A stretch of DNA of 16,567 nt from DASQLQ01 sp035629935. GTDB lineage: Bacteria > Actinomycetota > CADDZG01 > WHSQ01. Positions within the stretch are counted from its first letter, which is position 1. Each line of letters opens with the position of its first letter. The notes below the pieces were generated by a model. It saw only the letters and a program-made list of their open reading frames with translations, was not told the origin of the DNA and ran no database searches. Where the stretch lies: assembly GCA_035629935.1 (NCBI GenBank), contig DASQLQ010000041.1, forward strand, positions 1-16,567, written 5' to 3'. Made by a program: the position numbers and the translations under genes. Shown in pieces: positions 15,656 to 16,567 of the stretch.

Positions 15656-16096
15656 CTAATCGAGCGAGAAACGCGTCCGCGCAAAACCCCCTCGTCGGGC
15701 CGTTCTTCGTCGGTGGCAGTTGGAGCAAACAACATCGCAACGCGCGATCTCCTCTAGCACCCGTTGCCAGTTGTGGTTGCGGATGCCATACGAGAGAGCG
15801 AAATTCTTTTCACCCAAGTGATCGAACTCCAACACCACGGGATCCCTCTCGCCGCAGTCGGCGCAAGGGTGATTCCTGAAGTACTCCAGCAGCATCAGGG
15901 TCCGCTCCTCGACGACCTTCTGGGTCCGTTTGGCGGCATTGTCGATATAGCGCTGACGATTCTTGGCGTAATGCTCTTGCTTGTAGTCGGCTCGGCACGG
16001 CCGGCAGTAGTTATCTCGTTGATTCCTCCATTTGCGCCGCCATGCGAATTCCTCCATGGATTTGTGCCGGCCGCAGCGGCCGCAGCGCTTGGTCAT
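15656..16096 (-). CDS. Small HNH-type zinc-binding putative endonuclease
   Basis: 146 residues from the chosen start. It contains four CxxC pairs. The first two (CGRC and CRPC, about 26 residues apart) form an N-terminal zinc knuckle followed by a basic helical linker. The last two (CADC and CSNC) flank a conserved FDH (Asp-His), and CSNCHRR closes an HNH / endonuclease VII-like beta-beta-alpha-metal fold. Such proteins nick or cut DNA, but many single-copy examples have no known role. A longer reading from 16162 would overlap the divergent peptidase start by 44 bases, so I prefer the ATG at 16094-16096. No ribosome site is seen; a TACCTT lies six bases upstream of the ATG, which would suit a leaderless transcript. 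Confidence 0.8.
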   Translation of the reverse strand: MTKRCGRCGRHKSMEEFAWRRKWRNQRDNYCRPCRADYKQEHYAKNRQRYIDNAAKRTQKVVEERTLMLLEYFRNHPCADCGERDPVVLEFDHLGEKNFALSYGIRNHNWQRVLEEIARCDVVCSNCHRRRTARRGGFARTRFSLD

Positions 16097-16118
16097 CAAC
16101 ACAAGGTATGACTGAGGT

Positions 16119-16567
16119 GTGACACAGAACCTGCGGGACTTGATCGCCGAACGCGCCGACACCTATGTCGAGTGGCTTACCGAGGCTTGCTCGATCCCCT
16201 CTCTCGCGGAGCGGCCCGAAGGGCTCACCCGGATGGCCGCGTGGCTCGAAGAGAAGATGGGCTCGCTCGGCCTCTCGGTTTCCCGTCTCCCAGTCCCCGG
16301 AGCTCCCGACGCGTTGTTGGGCGAAGGCGGCAACGGGGAACGCACCGTCCTCGTGTACGACCACTACGACGTGCAACCCGTCGATCCCATCGATCTCTGG
16401 GACACGCAGCCCTTCGAACCAGAGATCCGTAACGGGAAGCTCTTCGCTCGCGGAGCCGCGGACAACAAAGGTGACTTGATCGCGCGCCTCGCCTCGCTCG
16501 ATGCGTACCGAGAGGTGAACGGCGAGCTCCCCCTCCACTACAAGCTCTTGATCGAAGGCGAAGAGGA
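16119..16567 (+). CDS. M20-family metallo-dipeptidase, N-terminal part (runs off the right edge)
   Basis: A GTG opens a frame of 149 complete codons to the window end; an in-frame TGA two codons upstream (16113-16115) excludes an earlier start. The sequence has the M20 dipeptidase pattern: VYDHYDVQPVDP with metal His82 and Asp84, RGAADNKGD with bridging Asp115, and IEGEE with the catalytic and metal glutamates at 148-149. The wording around HYDVQP and DNKG is closest to carnosinase-type dipeptidases, which hydrolyse small peptides with two zinc or manganese ions. The lid domain and the last metal ligand lie outside the window. The gene diverges from the HNH gene across 22 bases. A GAGG is only one base from the GTG, so translation may be leaderless. 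Confidence 0.9.
   Translation, partial: MTQNLRDLIAERADTYVEWLTEACSIPSLAERPEGLTRMAAWLEEKMGSLGLSVSRLPVPGAPDALLGEGGNGERTVLVYDHYDVQPVDPIDLWDTQPFEPEIRNGKLFARGAADNKGDLIARLASLDAYREVNGELPLHYKLLIEGEE

Noticed and set aside
16108..16122. ATG at 16108 as a start for the M20 peptidase
   Set aside because: It is out of frame and meets TGA after four codons; the peptidase frame begins at the GTG at 16119.
1..16567. CRISPR array, insertion sequence, prophage or defence system
   Set aside because: No spaced direct repeats, transposase, integrase, phage structural gene or recognised defence gene was seen on either strand.

Overview
The window looks like a chromosomal housekeeping region from a high-GC bacterium, most likely a deep-branching actinomycete-like (Actinomycetota) lineage. 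The evidence is the gene order tig-clpP-clpX ... valS-folC-ndk followed by mreB ... mreC-mreD-mrdA, the ValS of the 'GWDDNGLPTERRVQN' type, a DUF3352-type exported protein, tRNA genes without an encoded CCA end, and frequent GGAGG-type ribosome sites. No phage, plasmid, insertion sequence or CRISPR array is visible. The taxonomic placement is inference from synteny and protein style.

Layout, read along the minus strand (right to left): tRNA-Pro(TGG) at about 15.5 kb; a leader region of about 277 bases with a possible promoter and a striking long imperfect inverted repeat; then tig, clpP and clpX (nascent-chain folding plus ClpXP proteolysis); then a membrane-anchored DUF3352-like protein, valS, folC and ndk, with overlaps or short gaps, closed by a rho-independent-like terminator at about 5.84 kb. 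Next comes the cell-shape module: mreB (4774-5805), then mreC, mreD and mrdA joined by one-base TGATG overlaps, and the first 26 codons of a further gene at the left edge (expected to be rodA from synteny).

The shape module is interrupted. A plus-strand gene (3585-4763) for a 392-residue protein with terpene-cyclase or prenyltransferase-like (alpha/alpha toroid) sequence features sits between mreB and mreC, convergent with mreB and divergent from mreC. It is the least explained coding sequence here and the best candidate for new biology.

At the right end, tRNA-Gly(TCC) on the plus strand lies two bases from the 3' end of a small minus-strand HNH-type zinc-binding protein. That gene diverges across only 22 bases from a GTG-initiated M20-family dipeptidase that runs off the window.
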